From positions 1-33,629 of the forward strand of contig JABSOI010000066.1 of the NCBI GenBank assembly GCA_013216015.1: a stretch of 33,629 nucleotides of DNA. The letters are read 5' to 3'. A program made the translations under genes and the position numbers. Below are positions 1 through 8,551 of the stretch, one piece after another. The notes beneath the pieces were generated by a model. The model did not search any database. It saw nothing but the letters and a program-made list of their open reading frames with translations, and was not told the DNA's origin. Source of the DNA: Alteromonadaceae bacterium (lineage in GTDB: Bacteria; Pseudomonadota; Gammaproteobacteria; Enterobacterales; Alteromonadaceae). Positions within the stretch are counted from its first letter, which is position 1; the number at the start of each line of letters is the position of its first letter.

Positions 1-250
1 CTTAACCGTTACTGGCACTTCAACGTTAGTCGATGATGTTACTGCGAACGCTAATTTAACTGTTCAAGGCGATACACAATTAGATAAAACCTTAACCGTT
101 ACTGGCACATCAACGTTAGTCGATGATGTAACTGCGAATGCTAAGTTAACGGTTCAAGGCGATACACAATTAGATAAAACCTTAACCGTTACTGGCACAT
201 CAAGGTTAGTGGATGATGTAACTGCGAATGCTAACTTAACGGTTGAAGGT
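1..250 (+). repeat. 90-bp in-frame tandem repeat in the fibre gene
   Basis: Units begin at 1, 91 and 181 (each starts cttaaccgttactggcac), and the third stops matching near 250. The unit codes 30 residues and differs between copies by only a few bases, so the array is recently expanded or homogenised. It is cut by the window edge and probably extends upstream. Confidence 0.95.
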
Positions 251-1369
251 GAGTTTAATTTAGCCAGTGGCGACTTTGTTAATGCCATCGATAATAATCA
301 CCTGTTAGGTGGGGATTTAGCAAGTGCTAGTGCCTTGGCAACGCAACATGCGATAAAGCATTACATTGATTTCCATGCGCCGGTATTTGGACTATCAACA
401 AGAACTCATATTATTCGTAATCAAGAGCAGTTTGAAGAAATCTTTGGTGATGGTACGGAAATTACAACGATTGTTGCTAACTCAACCGTGGTACTTATGC
501 CGCCATTATGTCAGCAGCATGATTTACCTTATACCCATGTGAAGTCCGTAAATGATGACGCCAATTGGGGAGACTTTGAAGTTCGACAAGGTAATGATAT
601 TGCTGATATTGGTAGTTATGCTTACATCATGAAAAATTCCGTAAATCTTGAAACCGGTGTCAGTATTATTGGCTTTAATGAGCATACGACTAAAGTGCTA
701 AAACAAAACCCTAATGATAAATTTTGTTTAACTGGGTCAAGTGATTACCGAGTCAGTAATATCCGTATTGAAGGTTGGACTTTTGATGGTGGTTGTCAAT
801 TTGCGACTGGAAATGACTGTAATGGTGGTGCCTTTAAGTTAGATTTTGCACGGAGTTGTATCATCAATTGTCAAATAGTAGGACATTGGGTGACCGGCAA
901 CGGTGGCGGTATTTACGGCAGTAACAGCAGTAAAATAACGGCAGAAAAAATCATTATGTGTAAAGCCGATAGTGGTCAAGGCAATTCTTGTGGTGGTGGT
1001 GCTTATGGCCTGATGCATTCAGTGATTGAAGCCTATGGCTGCGGCTCAGAATATGGTGGCGGTGTCGCCTTATGTTCGTCCAGCACGATAAAAGCAGTGG
1101 GTTGTTGTGCCATCAGGGGGGGCGGTGCTTACGAAAGTGATAACATCCAACTGTTAGCCGTTTATTGCACGGCGAGTAGTTATGGTGGCGGCGCTTATAA
1201 ATGTGAAAACTTAGTGTGCAGCGGTCATTGGGGTGGAAATACCAGCAACCATTCACCGAACATCTATTCAACCTATCATCACGATGATTGGTATTGGACT
1301 GGGCTGTATATTGGTGGTCGTATTAAAAATTACGGTAGTCATTCACCATGGAATTGCTACAACATTTAA
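2..1369 (+). CDS. eCIS tail fibre / receptor-binding protein, C-terminal part (5' end outside window)
   Basis: The reading frame is open from the first full codon, so the true start lies upstream; a GTG at 209 is only an internal codon. The N-terminal visible part is a 30-residue repeat rich in Thr, Val and Asp, of the kind found in trimeric phage-like fibre shafts. A unique segment follows. The C-terminal 150 residues are a Gly/Cys-rich region with five 'GGG' turns spaced about 21-26 residues apart (GGGIY, GGGAY, GGGVA, GGGAY, GGGAY), alternating with hydrophobic strands. This is what a right-handed parallel beta-helix looks like. It lies directly upstream of the tape-measure, ATPase and DUF4255 genes, the position of the Afp13/Pvc13 fibre in known eCIS clusters, so a role in target-cell binding is inferred. 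The shaft-repeat assignment is by pattern, not by a profile search. Confidence 0.75.
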   Translation, partial: LTVTGTSTLVDDVTANANLTVQGDTQLDKTLTVTGTSTLVDDVTANAKLTVQGDTQLDKTLTVTGTSRLVDDVTANANLTVEGEFNLASGDFVNAIDNNHLLGGDLASASALATQHAIKHYIDFHAPVFGLSTRTHIIRNQEQFEEIFGDGTEITTIVANSTVVLMPPLCQQHDLPYTHVKSVNDDANWGDFEVRQGNDIADIGSYAYIMKNSVNLETGVSIIGFNEHTTKVLKQNPNDKFCLTGSSDYRVSNIRIEGWTFDGGCQFATGNDCNGGAFKLDFARSCIINCQIVGHWVTGNGGGIYGSNSSKITAEKIIMCKADSGQGNSCGGGAYGLMHSVIEAYGCGSEYGGGVALCSSSTIKAVGCCAIRGGGAYESDNIQLLAVYCTASSYGGGAYKCENLVCSGHWGGNTSNHSPNIYSTYHHDDWYWTGLYIGGRIKNYGSHSPWNCYNI

Positions 1370-1447
1370 TACGACACAAAGTCTAATACGGTACAAGATC
1401 TTACACACCTTAATTTAAATAAGTTATTCCCTTCTAACAAAAACTTT

Positions 1448-1486
1448 CCAATTATTTTCAGCTACTTTTATGCTATAAATAATTGG
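1448..1486. promoter_or_regulatory. Inverted repeat over a possible promoter upstream of the small eCIS gene
   Basis: A perfect 10-bp inverted repeat (ccaattattt at 1448-1457, aaataattgg at 1477-1486) encloses an AT-rich stretch with a TATAAT-like segment (tgctataaat). It ends just upstream of the ribosome binding site GGAG at 1492-1495. It could be an operator or an mRNA hairpin. Confidence 0.35.
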
Positions 1487-1500
1487 AATTTGGAGATTTT

Positions 1501-1788
1501 ATGAGTCAGTATATTTTAGTTTCAAAGGACAATGGGTTCGTTTTAAAAGAACATTTTTATTCACAACCGGTACCCGTTATGGAGCCGAATGTAATGTGGG
1601 TTAAAACGGATTGGCAAGCCAATGATGGTGCAAAACCTTGGTTACGTACTAGCGTCGAAGATGCGGTGTTATTTACCCTAAATCAAGATCAATCGCCAGC
1701 ATTGGTGGATGGCAACAGTATTGCCAATGAGAGTCAAGGGCAATGGCAACATAATACCGTTAATCTTGATGACGAAGATGAAATCTAA
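1501..1788 (+). CDS. Small acidic eCIS-locus protein, unknown function
   Basis: A 95-residue protein. The ATG at 1501 is chosen over an upstream TTG at 1483 because GGAG at 1492-1495 stands 5 bases before it. It has no signal peptide or membrane segment. The C-terminal tail is strongly acidic (LDDEDEI), and the middle has a run of Trp residues (VMWVKTDWQA, KPWLRT). It lies between the tail-fibre gene and the tape-measure gene, in the same direction. I do not recognise the family. A fibre chaperone or assembly factor is a reasonable guess from position alone, because small genes next to phage tail fibres often have that job. Confidence 0.65.
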   Translation: MSQYILVSKDNGFVLKEHFYSQPVPVMEPNVMWVKTDWQANDGAKPWLRTSVEDAVLFTLNQDQSPALVDGNSIANESQGQWQHNTVNLDDEDEI

Positions 1789-1862
1789 ACTCCTCATTTG
1801 AATCTAGGTTAAAGATAATTCACAAACCATAGTGGTTATGCGTTATCTCAATTAGTAGACAT

Positions 1863-1890
1863 AAACCTAAACCTAAACCTAAACCTAAAC
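1863..1890. repeat. Hexanucleotide microsatellite (aaacct)n before the tape-measure gene
   Basis: Four full copies of aaacct plus aaac lie 11 bases before the ATG of the tape-measure gene, just upstream of its weak ribosome binding site (ggaag at 1891-1895). Copy-number change would alter the spacing of upstream signals without touching the coding frame. Confidence 0.85.
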
Positions 1891-1901
1891 GGAAGTCGTG
1901 A

Positions 1902-4900
1902 ATGACCCATATTGCAATAAACAACGTTAATTTACAGATTAGAGGTCATTATTATGATCAAAAACAGCTCCTAGTAAGGGAGGTAAAATCAGCTGTTAAA
2001 ACCTGTTTAATGCAATTGGGCGGCGCGCTTGATACGGTAGACTCCACTCTCAATGACCTAAGTGACAGCAGTAGCAATATTGACGATATTGTCACTAAAG
2101 TGCTTAAAACTTCAGATGATCAAAATGGTAATTGGATAGATGCTGAATCCTTAGTGATCAATCAGTTACACCTTGATTTAGGCGATATTTTTTATCAGCT
2201 TACCGACGAAGGCATTAAATTTAATAATATTATGGCAATTAATCAAAAGGTTAAACAGGCTTTTTGGCGTGAAATTGAACAGAAAAAAAATGAGCAAAAA
2301 GAGACCTTACAAAAAATATGGCAACAATTTTTAAAACTTCTTGACGTCAATAGTGACTCAAACAAGGTATGGACTCAAGTACCTAATAGCAGGAATTTAC
2401 CGGCGTTAATAACAAAACTGTTAACGGTGAACCATTACCAAGGTAAGTTAAGACAGCTTATTACCAGTGCTTTGATGCGTCAGCAATTAAATAACCGGTT
2501 GCCATCAGCGGTAATCAGCCAAATAATTGGCGGTATCTCACCGGAATTTGTCGAATTAAACCAACAAATTTCAAGGGCTGCGGTGACGTCATTAACGAAA
2601 AAGCTATGGTTACAAAAATTGTTAAAATTCATTAACCTTAAGCGCCCAGTGACGGCACCTGAGGTTTTAAGCTTAGCCAAGGCAGTTAAAACAAATTCAC
2701 CCGACATTTTAATCGCCAATAGCCGTAGTTTGGCAAAAGCGCAAAGCCGACAACATTTGCGAGAAATTGAGCAGTTATTATCTGAATTAGCTAACCAAGG
2801 TGTTGCTGACAATAATGTTGAGTCAAGGTGTAAAACCATAAAAGCATTATTATCTAAATTAACCCAATCATTCAAATTAACTGGGCTACCAAACAATAAA
2901 CAGCTATCAGAACAATATCGTCACATTGAACAACTACTGCTGCTGGAGCCATTGCAATCAAACACCACACTTACCGGTAACCGCCTAGCACAACTAAAAA
3001 CACAACTCAGCCAGTGGTTGTTTAGTGAAGGCTCTGATGGCGATAAATCAAATAAGCGACTGAATAAAAATAGCATTAATAGCGCCAATCAGTCTGGAAC
3101 TGACGATAACAGTAAAAATTGGGCGTTAACAAATAGTTTAAAGCAATCATTACGAACGATTTTGCAAAGCGACGCTAAACGCTTTGCACAATTGACCGCA
3201 TTGCTAAATGCACTGATCCGGGATGAGTTTGTTCCGGTTAAATTATTAAAAAGCTTGAATAACGTACTTGCTGAACCGCTAGATTCGGGCGCTAAAAAAC
3301 TCAATAGTACCAATCAAGGGCAAGTGTTGCTTACGATATTGACGCAAACGCTACAGGCGTTGCGAACTCATGACGGTAAGCGTTCAAATAATCAAACCAA
3401 TCAAGCATACGCCATTGAATCTAGCATAGCCGCAGAGCTTAAAACGCTATTAAAGCAAAGTTTTAGTACCGTAACATTAATGCAAAAAGCACGAATTTTA
3501 CCCATGCTTGCGCTGTTAAAAGATAAGTCGCGTTTAATAACGCGTGGAAAATTGATTGAGATAATTAAGAAATGGCAAATCGTCGACAAGATGGAGCAAG
3601 GCTATAGCGTTAATGCTAACTGGTATGGAAAAGCAGCAACATGGTTGCAGCAACTTGTGCCATTAGCGCCGATTAATAACGCTTTTTTGTCCCAACAAGC
3701 GCAAACTGCATCGCAAGTTAGAGAGCAAGTAATAACGCCTATTCAAACGAGCTTATCCAAGCAAGTAATAACGCCTATTCAAACGAGCTTATCCAAGCAA
3801 GGGAAAACACCAATTTGGTGGCAAAACCTTGCTGATAATTTGCTAGTAAAAATGCAAGCGCTGAACCTGCAGCAAGGGCAATGTAGCGATGATATCAATA
3901 TCTTGGCGCAAATGAGCCGAAGGTCAACCTTGGATAATGCCAAAGAAGTATCTCGTTTAGGTCAGCGATTATCGCCAGCGATGTCTAATGAATTAGTCAG
4001 TGAAATCAGTAACTTTAATAATGGCTCAAACAATGGCTCAAACAATGACTCACCCCAAAACAAAGGTTTGAAAATTGCATTTATACAACGAATATTAACA
4101 CTAAGCGCGCAATTAAAATCTCAAATTAGTGACCAAAATATTGAGCTGGCTGAACTTAAATTTGCGATGGCCAAATTACTCAATAACAGCTTAAATAAAC
4201 CGTCAAACCCCACGAACTATGCAGCAAACCAAGAAATGGAAAGCACAAATAAACAGCAACCAATGAAATACCCTTGGTATCGAGAGATGTTAAAAACGGT
4301 GCAAAGCCATCAACATGAGCACCGCAACGCCAGTAAGCGTTTACAGGACAAAGTAGGCAAACTAACCAAGTCGGTAAAAGCGCAATTAGAGCAACTGCTC
4401 GAAGATGAAGATGGAGATGATTTTTTAGGCAGTGACGACAGTGGTTTAGTGATACTTTGGCCGTTTTTAACCCAGTTATTTAACAGCAACCAATTATTGA
4501 ATGACTCAAAAAAGCGCTTTAAAGATAAAAATTGCCAATATCTTGCCTGGGCGTTATTAAGTGAAATTCTTGGTATTAGGCCTCATGCCGGTCAATTAAC
4601 CGCTAAAATTTTAGTGGGTCTAGATATCAATGATGAATATGCTCAAGACATTAATGTATCACCTTCGCCACTGACAGCTGAACAGTTAGGCACGATCGAA
4701 CCATTACTAACTGCGGTTTCAACTCATTGGCCGGCGTTAACAAACACTACCCCAGATTTAATCAAGCAACTGTTTTTTCAACGACAAGGGTTATGGCAGC
4801 GTAAAGGCTTTGATTGGCGCGTAGAAGTACCTAGTAAAAGTCACGATATTTTAAAGAAAACCTTGCCATGGGGCATAGGGACTATTCGCTTGCCGTGGCT

Positions 4901-4931
4901 TGAGTACACAGTACACGTAGATTGGGCCTAA
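1902..4931 (+). CDS. Contractile injection system tape-measure protein (Afp14/Pvc14-like)
   Basis: A 1009-residue protein. Both ends match the CIS tape-measure family as I know it. The N-terminus is 'MTHIAINNVNLQIRG'. The C-terminal 170 residues carry the family's conserved blocks: LVILWPFLTQLF, a segment around YLAWALLSEILGI, the HWPALTNTTPDLIKQLF block, FFQRQGLWQRKGF, and the closing LPWGIGTIRLPWLEYTVHVDW. The middle is long, helical, Gln/Asn/Leu-rich and low in complexity, as expected for a protein whose length sets the length of the injection tube. Two internal repeats lie in this middle part (3725-3800 and 4018-4053). The gene follows the fibre and precedes the ATPase, which is the usual eCIS order. 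It probably acts inside the tube during assembly. Confidence 0.88.
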   Translation: MTHIAINNVNLQIRGHYYDQKQLLVREVKSAVKTCLMQLGGALDTVDSTLNDLSDSSSNIDDIVTKVLKTSDDQNGNWIDAESLVINQLHLDLGDIFYQLTDEGIKFNNIMAINQKVKQAFWREIEQKKNEQKETLQKIWQQFLKLLDVNSDSNKVWTQVPNSRNLPALITKLLTVNHYQGKLRQLITSALMRQQLNNRLPSAVISQIIGGISPEFVELNQQISRAAVTSLTKKLWLQKLLKFINLKRPVTAPEVLSLAKAVKTNSPDILIANSRSLAKAQSRQHLREIEQLLSELANQGVADNNVESRCKTIKALLSKLTQSFKLTGLPNNKQLSEQYRHIEQLLLLEPLQSNTTLTGNRLAQLKTQLSQWLFSEGSDGDKSNKRLNKNSINSANQSGTDDNSKNWALTNSLKQSLRTILQSDAKRFAQLTALLNALIRDEFVPVKLLKSLNNVLAEPLDSGAKKLNSTNQGQVLLTILTQTLQALRTHDGKRSNNQTNQAYAIESSIAAELKTLLKQSFSTVTLMQKARILPMLALLKDKSRLITRGKLIEIIKKWQIVDKMEQGYSVNANWYGKAATWLQQLVPLAPINNAFLSQQAQTASQVREQVITPIQTSLSKQVITPIQTSLSKQGKTPIWWQNLADNLLVKMQALNLQQGQCSDDINILAQMSRRSTLDNAKEVSRLGQRLSPAMSNELVSEISNFNNGSNNGSNNDSPQNKGLKIAFIQRILTLSAQLKSQISDQNIELAELKFAMAKLLNNSLNKPSNPTNYAANQEMESTNKQQPMKYPWYREMLKTVQSHQHEHRNASKRLQDKVGKLTKSVKAQLEQLLEDEDGDDFLGSDDSGLVILWPFLTQLFNSNQLLNDSKKRFKDKNCQYLAWALLSEILGIRPHAGQLTAKILVGLDINDEYAQDINVSPSPLTAEQLGTIEPLLTAVSTHWPALTNTTPDLIKQLFFQRQGLWQRKGFDWRVEVPSKSHDILKKTLPWGIGTIRLPWLEYTVHVDWA
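3725..3800 (+). repeat. 36-bp tandem duplication inside the tape-measure gene
   Basis: Two near-identical 36-bp units (starts at 3726 and 3762) encode QVITPIQTSLSK twice. The duplication keeps the frame and would lengthen the predicted tape measure by 12 residues. Confidence 0.9.
4018..4053 (+). repeat. 12-bp Asn/Gly/Ser repeat inside the tape-measure gene
   Basis: A short repeat of 'aatggctcaaac' encodes NNGSNNGSNNDS. It is a flexible linker-like, slippage-prone segment in the variable middle of the protein. Confidence 0.8.
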
Positions 4932-4941
4932 TAGCCGTATC

Positions 4942-5109
4942 ATCCTAGATTCAGCAGTTAAAACACGAGAAATAGCGGCACCCACTAGCACGCCTAGCTA
5001 TGCGAAAAAATTCTCTTCACCAATAAGGTGACTACGAATTTTTTCACTACGCTAATCGCACTATTGGCTACCACTCTTTCCACGATTTCAACTGCTGAAT
5101 CTAGGATCA
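4942..5109. mobile_element. 168-bp long-palindrome MITE-like element
   Basis: The ends are near-perfect inverted repeats (atcctagattcagcagtt at 4942-4959; its complement at 5092-5109). The match continues inward, with mismatches but no gaps, to a central hairpin in which gaaaaaattc pairs with gaattttttc around tcacc-aataa-ggtga. The whole element therefore folds into one hairpin of roughly 80 bp arm length. Many mismatches are A/G or C/T, which would be G-U pairs in RNA copied from the minus strand. It fills the gap between the tape-measure and ATPase genes (4932-5188), where no gene is seen. It has no coding capacity and may act as an attenuator or a non-autonomous transposon. Confidence 0.8.
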
Positions 5110-5188
5110 TTGAAACTCTAACGGCATTGTCGGCACATATTCTCGCAATCACTTAGTACCCCTTAAACTACAGATACAGAGTACCACC

Positions 5189-7321
5189 ATGAAATTAGCC
5201 ACAGAAGTAAATGAAATTGCTAAGGTTGTTGAAGCCGCGCTAGCGATTAATCAATGGTATAAGGTTAAAGAAGGCGATAGTGATTTCACTGATTTGTCTG
5301 ATGAAATCGCCGATTATTGGAATAATCGCGAGCAGAATGTCATTGAAAATCTAGGAAATGCGGCACCATTTGACGGCGTAAAAGCAACATTTAAGTTGTC
5401 GAATAGGGAGGTTGCTTGTTTATTGATTTTATCCCTAGTTCAATTGGATAATCGTCTCTGCCAAGCGCTAGCCAGTTTGCAAGAAAGTCATATTCATCAA
5501 GGCTTAAGTTGCGATACCATGGTTGGCATGTTATGCGACGACAGTGAAAAAGCGCTTAAATTTCGCCATCACTTGTTGCATCATAGTCCTTTGGTTTTAT
5601 GGGGATTAGTGAGGATATCACCGGCATCATCGCCGCTATCTCCTCAGTTACTTATTGCGCCTGAGTTGTTAGATTTAGCGATTGAGTATCATAAAAACCC
5701 CTTAGATGAATCACCTCAAAATCAGGCGTTGGAATTGCCGGCATTTAAGCTACACCATGTATTACACCCAGTAAGTTGTCAGCATATTCCAGGCGTTTCT
5801 CAACCAATGGTATTGATAATTGGTGAGTCAGGTAGTGGCCGCAGAATTGCTGCGCAACATTTGGCGGGTGATCGTCAGGTAATGGAAATCGATCAACAAA
5901 AATTATTGGCGATGCCAGACGGTATCAGTGCGCTAACGGAGTGTTTACGTGTGGCATTGGTAAGCAATCAATTAATTTATTGGCCAAATGGTTTAAGCTT
6001 TTTAAGTACTCAACGGCCTAGTTTGTTATTGCTTATAAAATGGTTAGCGTTAACCCCTAACAATATCCCAGCAGTTGTTTTTTCAGAGCCTGAACACATC
6101 GCGATACCAAGTGAGCTTGTGCCGTATAAGATCACACCAATTTTATCCACTATTACTGCCATTGAGCAGAAAGTGTGGTTATTGAATCGATTAGCGCAGC
6201 ATTTTTTACCGACATATCCAAAAGAAAATCAAACTCAAGGGATTGAACATTTTAAACAATCTCAAAATGAATGTGATGTCGATTGGCAGCAAGTTGTTGA
6301 AAATTATAATTTAAACCCAGCGAAGATGATGCAGTTGATGAGTACTTTAGTCGGTGTTGCTAGTGAAAAAAGTGAAATTACTCAAAGGGATGTTTGGAAA
6401 GTTTTAGCTGATATGTCAGCCAGCAGTTTATCGTCGTTAGCGAGTAAAAAAACAGCGAAAGTCACCTTGGCAGAATTAGTGATTAATCCACGATTGCAAA
6501 AACAATTTGACGAAATCATTGCGCGTTATCGCTTAAGGAACAAATTACTTAACGCCAACGCCATTAAAAACGTTGGTTTCTCGAGTTTATTTTGGGGACG
6601 ACCAGGAACAGGTAAAACTATCGGTGCAGAGGCGATTGCTCAGCATTTAGGCTTGCCACTTTATCAAGTAAATCTCTCGAATATCGCCAGCAAATGGATA
6701 GGTGAAACCGAAAAAAACTTAGCGCAGTTATTTGATGATGCCGAACAAAACCAAGGTGTTCTATTTTTTGATGAAGCAGACGCGGTATTTAGTAAACGTA
6801 CTAACGTCGAGTCCAGTCATGATAAAACCTCAAACCTAGGGGTGAGTTTTTTGCTGCAACGTATGGAAGCTTTTACCGGCGTATTAATTTTGGCGACCAA
6901 TTTTAAAGGCAATTTGGATGAAGCATTTTTACGTCGTTTTCAATTTAGTTGTGAATTTACCTTACCAGATGAGCAAGAGCGTCGAGTTTTGTGGCAGCGA
7001 GCGTTTAAAGCGCCGTATACCTTAACCGACGATATTGTTGAAGATTTAGTAACGAACTTAGCGATAAGCCCAGCGAACATTGCCAATATAGCGCGTCACA
7101 CCGTTTTATTGTCAATGATGTCTGGACAAGAGCCCTCAGCTAGCAAAGAGCCTTCAGCTAGCAAAGAGCCTTCAGCTAGCAAAGAGCCTTCAGCAGGACA
7201 AAAGCAGTTAACTGTTGATCATTTAGCCGATGCCATTTTGCGAGAGCATCAAAAGTTAGACAGTAGTTACTTAATTGAAAGTTGGCTTAAAAAATGGCGA
7301 GCTGAACATCAAGTTTTTTGA
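5189..7321 (+). CDS. eCIS AAA+ ATPase (Afp15/Pvc15-like)
   Basis: A 710-residue protein. The C-terminal half is a classical AAA module: Walker A in WGRPGTGKT (about residues 469-476), Walker B in LFFDEADAVF (about 524-533), and a downstream Arg-rich segment 'FLRRFQFSCEF' with likely arginine-finger residues. The N-terminal half has a second, degenerate P-loop (IIGESGSGRR, about 210-220) in which the usual Lys is replaced, so only the C-terminal site is likely to hydrolyse ATP. This two-part layout and the place after the tape-measure gene match the conserved eCIS ATPase, which is thought to load cargo or help assembly in the cytoplasm. Near the C-terminus is a repeated EPSASK linker (7130-7195). 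The start codon has no strong ribosome binding site. Confidence 0.88.
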   Translation: MKLATEVNEIAKVVEAALAINQWYKVKEGDSDFTDLSDEIADYWNNREQNVIENLGNAAPFDGVKATFKLSNREVACLLILSLVQLDNRLCQALASLQESHIHQGLSCDTMVGMLCDDSEKALKFRHHLLHHSPLVLWGLVRISPASSPLSPQLLIAPELLDLAIEYHKNPLDESPQNQALELPAFKLHHVLHPVSCQHIPGVSQPMVLIIGESGSGRRIAAQHLAGDRQVMEIDQQKLLAMPDGISALTECLRVALVSNQLIYWPNGLSFLSTQRPSLLLLIKWLALTPNNIPAVVFSEPEHIAIPSELVPYKITPILSTITAIEQKVWLLNRLAQHFLPTYPKENQTQGIEHFKQSQNECDVDWQQVVENYNLNPAKMMQLMSTLVGVASEKSEITQRDVWKVLADMSASSLSSLASKKTAKVTLAELVINPRLQKQFDEIIARYRLRNKLLNANAIKNVGFSSLFWGRPGTGKTIGAEAIAQHLGLPLYQVNLSNIASKWIGETEKNLAQLFDDAEQNQGVLFFDEADAVFSKRTNVESSHDKTSNLGVSFLLQRMEAFTGVLILATNFKGNLDEAFLRRFQFSCEFTLPDEQERRVLWQRAFKAPYTLTDDIVEDLVTNLAISPANIANIARHTVLLSMMSGQEPSASKEPSASKEPSASKEPSAGQKQLTVDHLADAILREHQKLDSSYLIESWLKKWRAEHQVF
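7130..7195 (+). repeat. 18-bp tandem repeat (EPSASK) in the ATPase gene
   Basis: Three full 18-bp units (7130, 7148, 7166) plus a partial fourth encode EPSASK repeated. It sits between the last AAA helices and the C-terminal tail, so it probably acts as a variable-length linker. Confidence 0.92.
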
Positions 7322-7379
7322 AGCGATTACTAAAAAACCGACCTAACCAGATAAACTCAACCTATACGGATAAATCCTG

Positions 7380-8327
7380 ATGAAAACAGATCTTGAACGT
7401 GTCAGTTTAAGCTTAAAAGCTTTAATAAAACATGAAGCGTTAAATGACAATAACAACATTAATATTAGCCTTGATGCCCCCGATGCCTATTTTATTTCAC
7501 GGCTGGGAGAAAACCCAGAAGTAAATATTTATCTCACCCAGATAGAAGAGCGTCTAGCGGTTAGGCATAGCGATGGCCAGCAATGGCAATTAAATGGCAA
7601 TGGGCTAAGTGGCACGATTCAAGTGCCGCCGCGCTTTATTCAGGCACATTTTTTACTCACTGTCTGGAGTAAAGCCCTAGAAAACAGTGCACTCATCGAG
7701 CAAAGTTTGCTGTCAAACCTCATTCAAGCCTTAGGCAGTCATGATGGTATTCCTGAGCAATACGCAAAAGAAGTCGACAGTGATTATCAACCTTTGCCAT
7801 GGGGTTATTCCTATGTATTACTTGACGATCCTGAAGATAAACGCAGTCAGGGCGAATTTTGGAATGCCTTGGGCGGCCATCCTAAACCCTCGTTAAGCCT
7901 ACGAGTAACCGTGCCCATTCGTGTCGGCAATGAAATTACTGAACCCAGTATTGTTAGTATTTCTTTCAAAGAGCCCAGATCACGCGACTTACCGGTTAAT
8001 GATGGCGACTCTGCTGGTGATTGGAAGGCAAATCCTGCACATAATAAACATTATGTTGCGGTATTAGGCAATGTTAGCACCAGCTCAGATGCCCCGTTAA
8101 CCCAACTTATTGTACACGCAAGAAATACCGTCACTGACAAAGAGCAAGTGACAAGTGTTAGTGATTCAGGCAGATATCATTTTAGAAATTTAGCCGTGGG
8201 TGAATACAATCTGTGGGTGACTGACGGAGCCGCTGGAGATGAAAATAACTTGGTGCCGTTAACAGTGAAATATGCCGATGATGGCATCATAGTGCCAGAA
8301 ATTCTTAACCTTGAATATATTGGATAA
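7380..8327 (+). CDS. eCIS tube terminator/cap protein, DUF4255 (Pvc16-like) with C-terminal Ig-like domain
   Basis: A 315-residue protein. The N-terminal 190 residues match the DUF4255/Pvc16_N pattern: VNIYLTQIEERLAVRH, then VPPRFIQAHFLLTVWSKA, then LIEQSLLSNLIQAL, then a late PSLSLRVTVPIRVG strand. Family members cap the inner tube or sheath of eCIS particles. The C-terminal 85 residues look like a carboxypeptidase-regulatory-type beta-sandwich (a VTDKEQVTSVSDSGRYHF segment, then LAVGEYNLWV), which is common at the end of this family. The ATG overlaps the end of the sequence ctgatg and has no clear Shine-Dalgarno. It is 58 bases behind the ATPase gene, in the same direction, so the two are probably cotranscribed. 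Confidence 0.85.
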   Translation: MKTDLERVSLSLKALIKHEALNDNNNINISLDAPDAYFISRLGENPEVNIYLTQIEERLAVRHSDGQQWQLNGNGLSGTIQVPPRFIQAHFLLTVWSKALENSALIEQSLLSNLIQALGSHDGIPEQYAKEVDSDYQPLPWGYSYVLLDDPEDKRSQGEFWNALGGHPKPSLSLRVTVPIRVGNEITEPSIVSISFKEPRSRDLPVNDGDSAGDWKANPAHNKHYVAVLGNVSTSSDAPLTQLIVHARNTVTDKEQVTSVSDSGRYHFRNLAVGEYNLWVTDGAAGDENNLVPLTVKYADDGIIVPEILNLEYIG

Positions 8328-8339
8328 AGGGAGGTATTA

Positions 8340-8513
8340 ATGTTTCAAAGTAAAGTGATCCACTACTGGCAAATAAAGACGGGAAAAAAACCACCAAAAT
8401 CTAAAACCACCAAAATCTAAGAAGTCAAAGCGATTGCCTCCCAAGGGCAAGACTTTACCATCAATACTGCAGGCTATACGGTTTTTCCGGTCGCTGCTCA
8501 TGTTAGCGCTTGA
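8340..8513 (+). pseudogene. Broken small ORF between the DUF4255 gene and the DUF4157 gene
   Basis: A good ribosome binding site (gggagg at 8329-8334) precedes the ATG at 8340, but the frame stops at 8418-8420. A 16-bp tandem duplication (ccaccaaaatctaaaa, about 8390-8421) sits exactly there. Beyond the stop the same frame continues for about 30 codons (ending FPVAAHVSA, stop 8511-8513). Removing one copy of the duplication opens a different frame to 8522. A replication slippage event has therefore probably inactivated a small eCIS-linked gene. I do not recognise the product. Confidence 0.5.
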
Positions 8514-8551
8514 TTATTGAATCATTAACTTGCACAAGGAAATAGTAAATC

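Noticed and set aside
2480-3589. Minus-strand frames inside the tape-measure gene
   Set aside because: They are shadows of the long plus-strand gene without ribosome binding sites.
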